DNA of 58,785 nt, from positions 1 through 58,785 of the forward strand of contig DMCY01000055.1 in the NCBI GenBank assembly GCA_003451675.1, in the 5' to 3' direction. Each line of letters opens with the position of its first letter. Position 1 is the first letter of the stretch. A program made the translations under genes and the position numbers. The notes under the pieces were generated by a model. It saw only the letters and a program-made list of their open reading frames with translations. It was not told the DNA's origin and did no database searches. Source of the stretch: Candidatus Atribacteria bacterium. GTDB taxonomy: Bacteria; Atribacterota; JS1; SB-45; 34-128. This document shows positions 17,724-26,020 of the stretch, piece by piece.

Positions 17724-18873
17724 TTGTTAGAAGAATTATTAAAACAATATCTTAAGAATCTTACAAATACTTTTCAACGCGGTGATGCCCGTGAAGAAAG
17801 CTATTACACCAATCTGGATGAATTAATCAAAAAAATGGCCGCTATTTTAAAAGTAAAGAATATTGATATCACGATACTTCCCAAAAAAACAGAAGCGGGG
17901 AATCCCGATTTTCGCATTTGGGATGGGAAAAACCATATTACCGGTTATATTGAAGCCAAAGATCCTTCTATTACTAATTTGGATTATATTGAAGGAACTG
18001 AACAATTGAAACGTTATTGTTCTACCTTTCCCAATGTTATCCTTACCAATTTTTACGAATTTCGACTATACCGGGATGGTCAGAAAATTGCTCAGGTGAT
18101 GATCGGACGATATGATAGCCAGACGATTACATACCCCACCGCCTGTCGAAAACCTTGATCAATTCAAAGATTTATTTGAGACCTTCTTTTCCTTTTCTCT
18201 CCCCAAAGTGAGATCTGCTCGTTCCCTGGCAATTGAATTAGCCAAACGTACCCGCTTTTTGCGTGATGAAGTTATTGCTGTGGAAATGGAAGAAGATGGG
18301 ACCAAAGGACAAAAACAAATCATTGGTTTTTATGAAGCCTTTAAAAAATATCTGATTGGAACATTAACTGAAAAACAATTTGCCGATCTTTACGCCCAGA
18401 CCATTACTTATGGCCTTTTTGCTGCTCGTACCAGAGCAAATGGTGATTTTAATCGCAGATTGGCTTTTGATTATATTCCGAATACTATCGGTATTCTGCG
18501 CGATGTCTTCCGCTTTATTTCTCTGGAAGATCCGCCCAAGTCCCTACAAATTATCGTTGAAGATATTGCCGAACTATTACATGTCACTGATGTCAAAAAG
18601 ATACTGCATGAATATCACAGTACCGGCAAAGGAAAAGATCCGATAATTCACTTTTACGAAACATTTTTATCTACCTACGATCCCGAAATTAGAGAACGGC
18701 GTGGTGTCTATTACACACCGGAAGCAGTAGTCGGTTATATTGTTCGTTCAATACATTCTATTTTAAAAACCCATTTCGGTTTATCCGATGGCCTGGCCAG
18801 TCAAGGAGTCAAACTACTTGATCCGGCAGGAAAAAGAAAAAGGGTCAAATCTTTATTCTTGACAGTTTATTAA
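17724..18873 (+). pseudogene. Type IIG restriction-modification enzyme, frameshifted and truncated
   Basis: Two frames make one protein. Frame one (TTG 17724 to 18158) has a PD-(D/E)XK nuclease core: PDF at residues 61-63 and GYIEAK with Glu77 and Lys79. Frame two (from about 18112 to 18873) continues with a helical connector and the methyltransferase start RERRGVYYTPEAVVGYIVRS, LLDPA. The frameshift is near 18110-18120. The chain is cut exactly at motif I (expected DPAxGxG), where the sequence runs into the palindrome at 18842; the residues after LLDPAG are encoded by repeat DNA. All catalytic methyltransferase motifs and the target recognition domain are lost. Confidence 0.8.
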
Positions 18874-18903
18874 ATTATTTGTCAAGAATAAAGATTTGAC
18901 CCC
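18842..18903. repeat. Palindromic repeat, family B
   Basis: Perfect 23-base arms 18842-18864 and 18880-18902, outer part GGGTCAAATCTTTATTCTTG, around a 15-base loop. A second copy with one shortened arm is at 43469-43521 and a diverged single arm at 30662-30684. Its left edge marks where the type IIG gene breaks off. Confidence 0.9.
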
Positions 18904-19043
18904 AACTTTCCATATAATATTGAAATTTAGATTTTTTATTTTCTTTAGAAATAAATATAAATAGGAATATTGTAAGAGATTTAAAAAAAATCTATGTATT
19001 ATTTGTGTTAAATAAGTTTTAAATATAAGTTTTAAATTAAAGC

Positions 19044-19072
19044 TTGACAACTGTAAATATTTATAGTATTAT
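19044..19072 (+). promoter_or_regulatory. lexA cassette promoter with SOS-box-like operator
   Basis: A consensus -35 TTGACA (19044-19049) and TATTAT (19067-19072) are spaced by exactly 17 bases. Filling the spacer is the near-perfect palindrome ACTGTAAATATTTATAGT (19050-19067). Its core CTGT-N8-ATAG differs by one base from the E. coli LexA box CTGT-N8-ACAG. A repressor bound here would block the polymerase. LexA encoded immediately downstream is the obvious candidate. Confidence 0.75.
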
Positions 19073-19101
19073 TTTGACATAAACAATTAGAGGCGAAATA
19101 T

Positions 19102-19737
19102 ATGAAAAACTTAGTCCTTACGGAACGTCAAGATGAAATATTAAAGTTTATAATATTAAATAAAGAAAAATTTGGATACCCTCCCTCTATTCCAGAAATT
19201 CAAAAGAAATTTTCTTTTAAATCTCCCAACGCTGTTCAAGATCATCTTGGGGCACTCGAGCGAAAAGGTTACATTTCTCGCCGTGCACACAAAGCAAGAG
19301 GTATTGAAGTTTTAGTTCATGCTGCATCAAAGGAAAATAATAAAAATAATGCAATCGAAATACCTATAGTTGGAGAGATCTCGGCAGGTAGGCCAATTCT
19401 TGCTCAGGAAAATATTGAAGGAAATATCGCTATTGATAGATCAATCATAAAAAATTCTAACGGAATTTTTGCTTTAAGAGTTAAGGGTGATAGCATGATT
19501 AATGCTGGCATTTTAAATGGAGATTATGTAATAGCCTCTCAACAACAAGATGCTGAGCAAGGCGATATAGTAGTTGCCCTTATTGAAGATGAAGCAACAG
19601 TAAAAAGATTCTATAAAGAAAAAAATAGAATAAGGCTACAACCCGAAAATGATACAATGGAACCAATAATTATTAAACCCAATGAAAATCAGATTAGAAT
19701 AATTGGTAAAATAAAAGGTGTAATAAGAAAAATTTAA
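19102..19737 (+). CDS. lexA: LexA-type SOS repressor
   Basis: Full-length LexA (211 residues). The N-terminal winged helix contains FSFKSPNAVQDHLGALERKG; the SPNA recognition helix resembles proteobacterial LexA rather than the Firmicutes form. The self-cleavage site is Ala95-Gly96 (ISAGRP), with catalytic Ser131 (GDSMI) and Lys168 (ATVKRF), so RecA-stimulated cleavage should work. It heads a five-gene cassette: the first methyltransferase starts 14 bases after its stop. Whether it is the cell's only LexA or a cassette-borne regulator cannot be told here. AGAGGCG lies upstream of the ATG. Confidence 0.93.
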   Translation: MKNLVLTERQDEILKFIILNKEKFGYPPSIPEIQKKFSFKSPNAVQDHLGALERKGYISRRAHKARGIEVLVHAASKENNKNNAIEIPIVGEISAGRPILAQENIEGNIAIDRSIIKNSNGIFALRVKGDSMINAGILNGDYVIASQQQDAEQGDIVVALIEDEATVKRFYKEKNRIRLQPENDTMEPIIIKPNENQIRIIGKIKGVIRKI

Positions 19738-19751
19738 CAGGGGAAATATAT

Positions 19752-20828
19752 ATGAGATATTATGGCTGTAAGACCAAATTACTCGATTTTTTAAGTGAGG
19801 GGGTAACTGAAACAGGTATAAACCATGGCTCTATTTTTTGTGATCTCTTTTCAGGTACAACTGCAGTTGCAAAGTTTTTTAAACAAAAAGGGTACACTGT
19901 TTATGCTAATGATTTCTTGGAATTTTCTTATTCTTTTGCTCATACTTATATTAAAAATAATACTTATCCTTCTTTCTATGGTCTCCGAAAGATAATAAAG
20001 AATATTAGTGGTGATTCCAATAAATATTTAAATATAATTATAAATTATCTCAATAATTTAGATCCAATAAAAGGTTTTATATATAATAATTACTGTCCTG
20101 GTGGAACAAAAAAACTTGATTCACCGCGGATGTATTTTGCTGATAAAAATGGAATGAAAATTGATGCCATTAGAACAAAGATTCAAGAGTGGAAAGACAG
20201 TGATACTATAGACGAAGATGAATTTTATTTTTTATTAACTTCACTAATTGAGGCTGTACCTTATATCGCCAACATTTCGGGTACCTATGCTGCATATTTG
20301 AAGAACTGGGATCCAAGAGCTTTTAAATCTATCGAATTAAAAGTACCGATTATTCCTGAAAGTAAAAGGGATAATAGAGCCTTCAAAGAAGATGCCAATA
20401 TTTTAATAAAAAGAATATATTCCGATATTTTATATTTAGACCCACCTTATAATGCTAGACAATACGCTTCTAATTATTTTTTATTAGAATTAATTGCTGA
20501 AGGTTGGTTTAATGGACAAAAACCAAAAATTTATGGCAAGACCGGAATACGCGATTATGAAAAACAAAAATCAGCTTTTAGCCAAAAAAGCGGAGTTTTA
20601 AATGCTTTTAATAGTCTTATAAAAAATGCTAAAACAAAATTCATTATACTGAGTTATAATAATGAAGGACTAATGTCTGAAGATGAAATAGTAGATATCT
20701 TATCAAATCGTGGGGAAGTGAAAATCTTTAAAAAACCATATCGTCGGTACAGAAGTATTAATCAAGATGAATCTGATAAAAAAATTGTTTTTGAAACACT
20801 ATATTTTGCAAAAGTATATAATATATAA
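19752..20828 (+). CDS. D12-class adenine-N6 DNA methyltransferase
   Basis: A 358-residue Dam-like methyltransferase of the alpha (D12) class. The AdoMet-binding motif I is FCDLFSGTTAVAKFF (residues 29-43) with the preceding YGCKTKLLDF as motif X; the catalytic motif IV DPPYNARQY is at 230-238. The ~180 residues between hold the target recognition region, giving the X-I-TRD-IV order of the class. It methylates adenine in a specific DNA site. It lies second in the LexA cassette with 14-base gaps on each side, so it is translationally linked with the next methyltransferase. Confidence 0.9.
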   Translation: MRYYGCKTKLLDFLSEGVTETGINHGSIFCDLFSGTTAVAKFFKQKGYTVYANDFLEFSYSFAHTYIKNNTYPSFYGLRKIIKNISGDSNKYLNIIINYLNNLDPIKGFIYNNYCPGGTKKLDSPRMYFADKNGMKIDAIRTKIQEWKDSDTIDEDEFYFLLTSLIEAVPYIANISGTYAAYLKNWDPRAFKSIELKVPIIPESKRDNRAFKEDANILIKRIYSDILYLDPPYNARQYASNYFLLELIAEGWFNGQKPKIYGKTGIRDYEKQKSAFSQKSGVLNAFNSLIKNAKTKFIILSYNNEGLMSEDEIVDILSNRGEVKIFKKPYRRYRSINQDESDKKIVFETLYFAKVYNI

Positions 20829-20842
20829 AAGGAGCAATGTAA

Positions 20843-21637
20843 ATGGCGGAAAGAATTAATAATTTAAGTGGTAAAGAATGGCTTCAATACTCTTTTAGTA
20901 TATGGAAGGATATACAAAAGAATAAAGAAGAATGGGCACTTAGGCATCCAGCGATGTTTCCTATTATGATGGCAGAAAAGTTAATAGATATTTTCACCAA
21001 TTCTAAAGAGCAAGTTGTCTTAGATCCTTTTATGGGTAGCGGAAGTACTTTGATTGCGGCACAAAATAAAGGCCTTAAGGGGATAGGGTTCGAAATAAAT
21101 AAAGAATATATCTCTATGGCAAAAAACAGGTTAGATAATGTTTATAGAACAATATTTATTAATAATAGCAATTATAAACTTATTAATGATTCTGCAGAAA
21201 ATATTGATACATACTTTTCTCCAAATTCTGTTGATTTAACTATAACATCACCCCCTTATTGGGATATTTTAAATAGAAGAAGGTCTGCTGACCGTAAGGC
21301 CATTCGCAATTATAGTAATTCTAGTGTAGATTTTGGGAATATAAGTGATTACAATCAATTCTTATTATCATTACAGAGTGTTTTTAGTAAAGTATATAAG
21401 GTAACAAAGCCTGGGAGATATTGTATTGTGATCGTAATGGATATTAGAAAAAATTCTAATTTTTATCCTTTTCATTCTGATCTTACTAAAAAAATGGAAG
21501 AAATAAATTTTTCTTTGAAAGATATAATTATTTGGGATAGACAGAAAGAATATAATAATTTACGTCCTTTAGGTTACCCTTATTCTTTTGTTGTAAATAA
21601 AGTTCACGAATATATTATGATTTTTAAGAAGATGTGA
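20843..21637 (+). CDS. DNA methyltransferase, SPPY type (cytosine-N4 or adenine-N6)
   Basis: A second, unrelated DNA methyltransferase (264 residues). Motif X-like HPAMFPIMMAEKLIDIF precedes motif I DPFMGSGSTL (61-70); catalytic motif IV TSPPYWD is at 135-141. SPPY is common in N4-cytosine enzymes but also occurs in N6-adenine enzymes. The order X-I-IV is permuted relative to the usual beta class. Two different methyltransferases in one cassette suggest an asymmetric target with each strand protected by its own enzyme. It ends within four bases of the next gene's first possible start. Confidence 0.88.
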   Translation: MAERINNLSGKEWLQYSFSIWKDIQKNKEEWALRHPAMFPIMMAEKLIDIFTNSKEQVVLDPFMGSGSTLIAAQNKGLKGIGFEINKEYISMAKNRLDNVYRTIFINNSNYKLINDSAENIDTYFSPNSVDLTITSPPYWDILNRRRSADRKAIRNYSNSSVDFGNISDYNQFLLSLQSVFSKVYKVTKPGRYCIVIVMDIRKNSNFYPFHSDLTKKMEEINFSLKDIIIWDRQKEYNNLRPLGYPYSFVVNKVHEYIMIFKKM

Positions 21638-21648
21638 AAGGAGATATA

Positions 21649-22569
21649 ATGAATTTCTTTTTAGACCCAGATATGGCTTATTTATTAGGATTAATTGTTG
21701 GACGGGGAACAATACGAGAAGTTAGTGGAAAAAGGCAATTAATTATAGAATATCCTTTTAAAAACTTAACAGCAAAAGGAATAAATAAAACATTCCAAGC
21801 TAAAGATAAAATTCTTTTAAGTTTAGATGAAACCATCAATAGACTTGGAGAGTTGATGGAAATTACCCCTAAGAAAGTAACTAATGAGAATTCAGTGAGT
21901 ATTATTATTGAATCAAATAGATATGGAATATTATGGAGAAACATTGACCGTCTTTTGTTGAACAAAAGGAGTTTTAGGGAAATGGAAATACCTTATATTT
22001 TATTTAAAGCATCAGAAAATATTAAAAAAGAATTTATAAGAGGTATTGCTGATGTAACAGGTTCGATAGGGACAGGCTGTAGAGATCAAGCAGGAAGGCA
22101 CCGAGTCTATATTTCTATCCTAAATAATAATTGGAAATTACCAATTCAGATTTGCAATTTACTACAAGGGCAACCTTTATATATTCCTGTAAATACAATA
22201 GACTGGGGGCACCCAAATACTCGGAATGGGAATCTTAAGGATTATAATAGAGGTGCTAAACATGCCTGGGCAAGAGAACATCAATTAAAAGTTTATGCTG
22301 AATATTTTGAAAAAATTGGTTTTAGAATTACCCACAAAGATGAAATCTTAAAGGAGCTGGCAGAAGAAAATAGAAAAAATTTTCCAAAAAGAAAACCTTC
22401 ATTATGCAACCCCCCTAAAAAGAGGATAAAGCAACGAGTCCCTCATCCAGAAGAGATGTCAGAAAAATTACCCCCAGAATTAAGAGGAAAACATTGTAAC
22501 GCTTATTGGCAAATATGCTTAGAATTAGGATGCACACAAGAAGAGGATAACTTATTTAAAGAGGTTTAA
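21649..22569 (+). CDS. Degenerate LAGLIDADG-fold protein in restriction-modification cassette
   Basis: A 306-residue protein (start ATG 21649, chosen because AAAGGAG lies just before it). Two LAGLIDADG-like helices are visible: AYLLGLIVGRGTI at residues 10-22 and FIRGIADVTGSI at 129-140. The acidic residue that ends the motif (the D before the last G) is Arg in the first and Thr in the second, so homing-endonuclease catalysis is unlikely. The C-terminal third is basic and proline-rich, with CNPPKKRIKQ and GKHCNAYWQICLELGC. It sits two bases before a PD-(D/E)XK gene. A DNA-recognition subunit is the simplest reading, but this is inference. Confidence 0.65.
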   Translation: MNFFLDPDMAYLLGLIVGRGTIREVSGKRQLIIEYPFKNLTAKGINKTFQAKDKILLSLDETINRLGELMEITPKKVTNENSVSIIIESNRYGILWRNIDRLLLNKRSFREMEIPYILFKASENIKKEFIRGIADVTGSIGTGCRDQAGRHRVYISILNNNWKLPIQICNLLQGQPLYIPVNTIDWGHPNTRNGNLKDYNRGAKHAWAREHQLKVYAEYFEKIGFRITHKDEILKELAEENRKNFPKRKPSLCNPPKKRIKQRVPHPEEMSEKLPPELRGKHCNAYWQICLELGCTQEEDNLFKEV

Positions 22570-22571
22570 AC

Positions 22572-23063
22572 ATGTATAGTTCTGAAAAAGAAATGTATCC
22601 CGAAGTAGTTAATTGGTTAACCAAACATCTAAAAGGAATATACCCTAAAAGCGAAATCAAAGTTTTCGATACTTCTAAGATTAATTTATGTGAATTTATT
22701 AGAAGAAAAAATCTGAGTAAATATTTCCCAGAATTTGAGACATATGTAATTAAGGTTGATATTACCGGAGTGATAAAATATAAAGAGAAATGTTTATTAG
22801 CGTTTGTAGAATGTAAACTGAAGTCAATAAGTCTGAAAGATATTTCTCAACTAATTGGATACTCAAAAGTTGTTCGTCCTAGATTTTCACTTATATTATC
22901 TCCTGCTGGCGTTAGTTCACCAGTTAATAAACTTATTAATATCTACAAGCGTTATGATATTCTAACATATTGGGATAATCTAAATGTACGAATAGCTAAA
23001 TGGAATAAAATAACGAAAGAAATCGACCAAGCCAGCTTATTACCACATGGCAATTACTATTAA
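22572..23063 (+). CDS. PD-(D/E)XK nuclease-like protein
   Basis: A 163-residue protein with a restriction-endonuclease-like core: KVDITGVI (Asp63), then AFVECKLK (Glu80, Lys82), then DISQLIGY, giving Gln93 and Tyr97 as in the QxxxY motif of RecB/Cas4-type nucleases. N-terminal EMYPEVVNWLTKHLK is the usual first helix. It is the last gene of the LexA cassette, directly after the LAGLIDADG-like gene, and is the best candidate for the DNA-cleaving subunit. It is short and carries no extra DNA-recognition domain, consistent with recognition by a partner. Confidence 0.75.
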   Translation: MYSSEKEMYPEVVNWLTKHLKGIYPKSEIKVFDTSKINLCEFIRRKNLSKYFPEFETYVIKVDITGVIKYKEKCLLAFVECKLKSISLKDISQLIGYSKVVRPRFSLILSPAGVSSPVNKLINIYKRYDILTYWDNLNVRIAKWNKITKEIDQASLLPHGNYY

Positions 23064-23096
23064 AAAATCAAAAAGATGGCAGGACAGAGGCCAGTC

Positions 23097-23140
23097 TTTT
23101 ATTGCGCTTTCATCATATTTAAAAAAACATAATAGGTACG
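23097..23140 (-). repeat. Promoter-like repeat, family F
   Basis: Read on the minus strand this is TATGATGAAAGCGCAATAAA preceded by an AT-rich block. Related sequences at 27262-27300 and 32848-32895 also carry TTGACATA about 18 bases upstream of TATGAT, i.e. a promoter-like unit pointing left. In this copy the -35 part is lost. No gene follows on the minus strand in any copy. Confidence 0.4.
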
Positions 23141-23200
23141 CAATTTAATCAACAGATTATTATAAAAAGATGGAAACCTATTCTGGAAGGAGTAATAAAA

Positions 23201-23404
23201 ATGCCAAATAATAATGTATCACATAAATCTATTTCCGACCAAATTTTAGACGAAATGTTTGTAAAGCTTAGGGAAAATAATTATTTTGATAATGATACTA
23301 CAAATAAGCTTGAAGAATTACGAAATAACTCTGAATTAAATAAATTAGCAAAAGTACGAAATGCTATTTTCCCACTATTGGAGGAAGACAATGAGATTAA
23401 TTGA
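23201..23404 (+). CDS. Small acidic helical protein, partner of ATPase
   Basis: 67 residues, helical and charged (SDQILDEMFVKLRENNYFDN, NTIF-like tail AKVRNAIFPLLEEDNEIN). No family recognised. It has a GGAAGGAG site and overlaps the start of the zinc-hook ATPase gene by 14 bases, so the two are translationally coupled. Small proteins placed before SMC-like ATPases are seen in several defence operons (for example ABC-3C and Lamassu-type systems), where they act as accessory or bridging subunits; whether this is the same is unknown. Confidence 0.7.
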   Translation: MPNNNVSHKSISDQILDEMFVKLRENNYFDNDTTNKLEELRNNSELNKLAKVRNAIFPLLEEDNEIN

Positions 23405-25850
23405 GCTTGAGATTAACAATATTCGAGGGATTCCGCATTTGCATATAAAACCAAATGGGAAAAGTTTTGTTATTTGGGGCCCTAACGGCTCTGGAAAAAG
23501 TGCAGTTATTGATTCAATTGATTTTTTATTAACAGGTAAAATTTCTCGCTTAATTGGTAAGGGAACAGGTAATATTTCCTTGAGTAAACATGGACCACAT
23601 GTTGACTATAAACCAGAGGATACAATGGTTCGTGGTATAGTAAAAATTAATAGTTATGAAAAGCAAATCGAATTAAAAAGAACAATGTCAAATCCAAGTG
23701 AGTTAATCTGCGACAAAAATGAAATCCAATATATTAAACCAATTATAGATATTGCTTCTCTTGGCCAAAATGTTCTTACTAGACGAGAGATATTAAAATT
23801 TATTACAGCTGAATCGAGCACACGAGCTCAAGAAATACAAGAATTACTAAATATATCTGAAATTGAAGAAATTAGAAAAACATTTGTAAAATTAGTTAAT
23901 GAAATAAAAAGGGATCTTCATACAACTAACAGATCATTGAAAAAAGCTGAATCTACGGTAGTTACAAATTTACAAATTGATAACTATAATATTGAATCGG
24001 TAATAGGTGAGGTAAATAAATACCGTACTATTTTAGGAGGTGATTCAATTACTGAATTATTTTCTAATAATATAAAAAAAGAGCTTTTTCTACCCAAAGT
24101 TGATAAAGACCAAATTATGGTTAATGTAGCTATACTTGAACGATACATTCAATCCCTCAATAAAATATTTTTTGAAGAAAATCAAAAGATAATCAAAGAA
24201 GCTGATTCAAAATTACGCGAGTTAATTACTCAAATAATAAGTGATGAAAAGTTGTTAAAAACACTCAATCGTCGTAAATTAATTGAGTTGGGATTAGAAT
24301 TAATCGATGAGACGGGGGATTGTCCATTATGTGATACTTCATGGCCTCAGGGGAAATTGAGGGGGTATCTTGATAAAAAATTATCAACTGCACAAATTGC
24401 AGAAAAATATCAAGATGATATAAACAAATATGTAAATTTGATCGACAACGCACTAAGTTCTGCTATTGCAAATATTGACAATATTATTGAAATTGCGCAA
24501 AGTATAAAACTTGATGAAGAAGTTCGACAACTTCAAAAATGGTTAAAAGATTTAAATTTTTATGAAACTGCATTAACAGACCCCTTAGAAAGATATTTAA
24601 ATATTAAATTTAAGGAAGATGACGTAAAGACACTTATTGCACCTGCAAATATTTTTATAATTTTAAGTTCAATATTATTAGCAGCTAAGGAAAAATCTCC
24701 AAAAATATCAAAAGAACAAACATCTTGGGATATATTGACTCACCTTGAAGCAAATATGAAAGTAATTGAAGATGCTAACTTAGAAATAGAGAAGCATTCA
24801 CTAGCCTATAAAAGATCAGAGATATTACTGAGCATTTTCCAAAAGACAAGAGATTTGGTTTTAGATAATTTATATAAAAATATTAGTAATAAATTTGAGA
24901 TTCTATATAGAACGCTTCATGGAAATGACGAAAAAAATTTTACTACAAATTTTAAACCTGAAGGTGCGGGACTTAACTTTGAAGTTGATTTCTACAATAG
25001 AGGAGTTCATCCACCTCATGCGTTACATAGTGAAGGACATCAGGATAGTATGGGGTTATGTTTATTTTTATCATTATTCGAACGATTAACAGAAGGATTA
25101 ATTGATTTAATAATTCTTGATGATGTCGTAATGTCAGTAGATATGCAACATAGGAGAGCGCTTTGTTCGCTTTTTTCTAATTTTTATACCAATAGACAAT
25201 TTTTTATTACAACCCATGATAAGACATGGGCACATCAATTATTAAGCGAAGGGTGTATTAAAAATCAGGGATTAATTGAGTTCTATAATTGGAACATAGA
25301 TACTGGCCCTTCAGTTAATTATGAAGCAGATCTTTGGAATAAAATAGAAGAGGACTTACGTAATAACGATATATCAAGTGGGGCTGCACGATTGCGACAC
25401 GGTTTAGAACAGTTTTTTAGTTTTGTATGCGATTCATTATCTGTATGTGTAAAGTTTAAACTAAATAGCAAATGGGAACTTGGTGATCTTTTGATACCAG
25501 CTATGGATTATTATCGTTCTTTATTAGAAAAAGCTATTAAATCAGCAGAATCTTGGAATAATGATGAACGTGTATCAGAATTAACTGAACATGATAGTAT
25601 AAGGAGCAGCATATATAAGAGAACTTATGCAGAACAATGGGCAATTAATACTAATGTACATTATAATAATTGGGCGAACATGGGGAAAGAAGATTTTACG
25701 CCTGTTGTACAGGCATTTCAAGATTTATGTGGGTTATTTATCTGTTCAAAATGTGGATCACTGATTAAACTTGCAATGGTTGGATTAAAACCTAAAAGTG
25801 TTGTTTGCAATTGCGGAAAAGTAGATTGGAATCTTGTACAAAAAAAATGA
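23391..25850 (+). CDS. SMC/Rad50-like ATPase with zinc hook and C-terminal zinc ribbon
   Basis: About 819 residues from ATG 23391 (GGAGG at 23380). Walker A GPNGSGKS is at residues 30-37, a zinc-hook GDCPLCDTSW with cysteines at 311 and 314 between two coiled-coil arms, then HQDSMGLCLFLSLFERL as an ABC signature-like segment and Walker B LIDLIILDDVV near 570-580. After the ATPase comes a helical domain of about 170 residues (RLRHGLEQFFSFVCD, INTNVHYNNWANMG) and a C-terminal zinc ribbon (CSKCG near 785, VCNCG). This resembles RloC/Rad50-type defence ATPases; the C-terminal effector type is not identified. Confidence 0.82.
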   Translation: MRLIELEINNIRGIPHLHIKPNGKSFVIWGPNGSGKSAVIDSIDFLLTGKISRLIGKGTGNISLSKHGPHVDYKPEDTMVRGIVKINSYEKQIELKRTMSNPSELICDKNEIQYIKPIIDIASLGQNVLTRREILKFITAESSTRAQEIQELLNISEIEEIRKTFVKLVNEIKRDLHTTNRSLKKAESTVVTNLQIDNYNIESVIGEVNKYRTILGGDSITELFSNNIKKELFLPKVDKDQIMVNVAILERYIQSLNKIFFEENQKIIKEADSKLRELITQIISDEKLLKTLNRRKLIELGLELIDETGDCPLCDTSWPQGKLRGYLDKKLSTAQIAEKYQDDINKYVNLIDNALSSAIANIDNIIEIAQSIKLDEEVRQLQKWLKDLNFYETALTDPLERYLNIKFKEDDVKTLIAPANIFIILSSILLAAKEKSPKISKEQTSWDILTHLEANMKVIEDANLEIEKHSLAYKRSEILLSIFQKTRDLVLDNLYKNISNKFEILYRTLHGNDEKNFTTNFKPEGAGLNFEVDFYNRGVHPPHALHSEGHQDSMGLCLFLSLFERLTEGLIDLIILDDVVMSVDMQHRRALCSLFSNFYTNRQFFITTHDKTWAHQLLSEGCIKNQGLIEFYNWNIDTGPSVNYEADLWNKIEEDLRNNDISSGAARLRHGLEQFFSFVCDSLSVCVKFKLNSKWELGDLLIPAMDYYRSLLEKAIKSAESWNNDERVSELTEHDSIRSSIYKRTYAEQWAINTNVHYNNWANMGKEDFTPVVQAFQDLCGLFICSKCGSLIKLAMVGLKPKSVVCNCGKVDWNLVQKK

Positions 25851-26020
25851 AAGGACGACAGGGGAGTTGTTCTAACTCCATAATTCGATAACTTTTTCTA
25901 GCTTTTCATAAAGGGTTTGATATTCCGTAAAGTAAAATTGGGGCAGAATCCATTTTTTCTACATTCTTATCTTAATTATTATTAAAAAATTATTTCACTA
26001 TTAAGTATAGGAGGAAGAAC

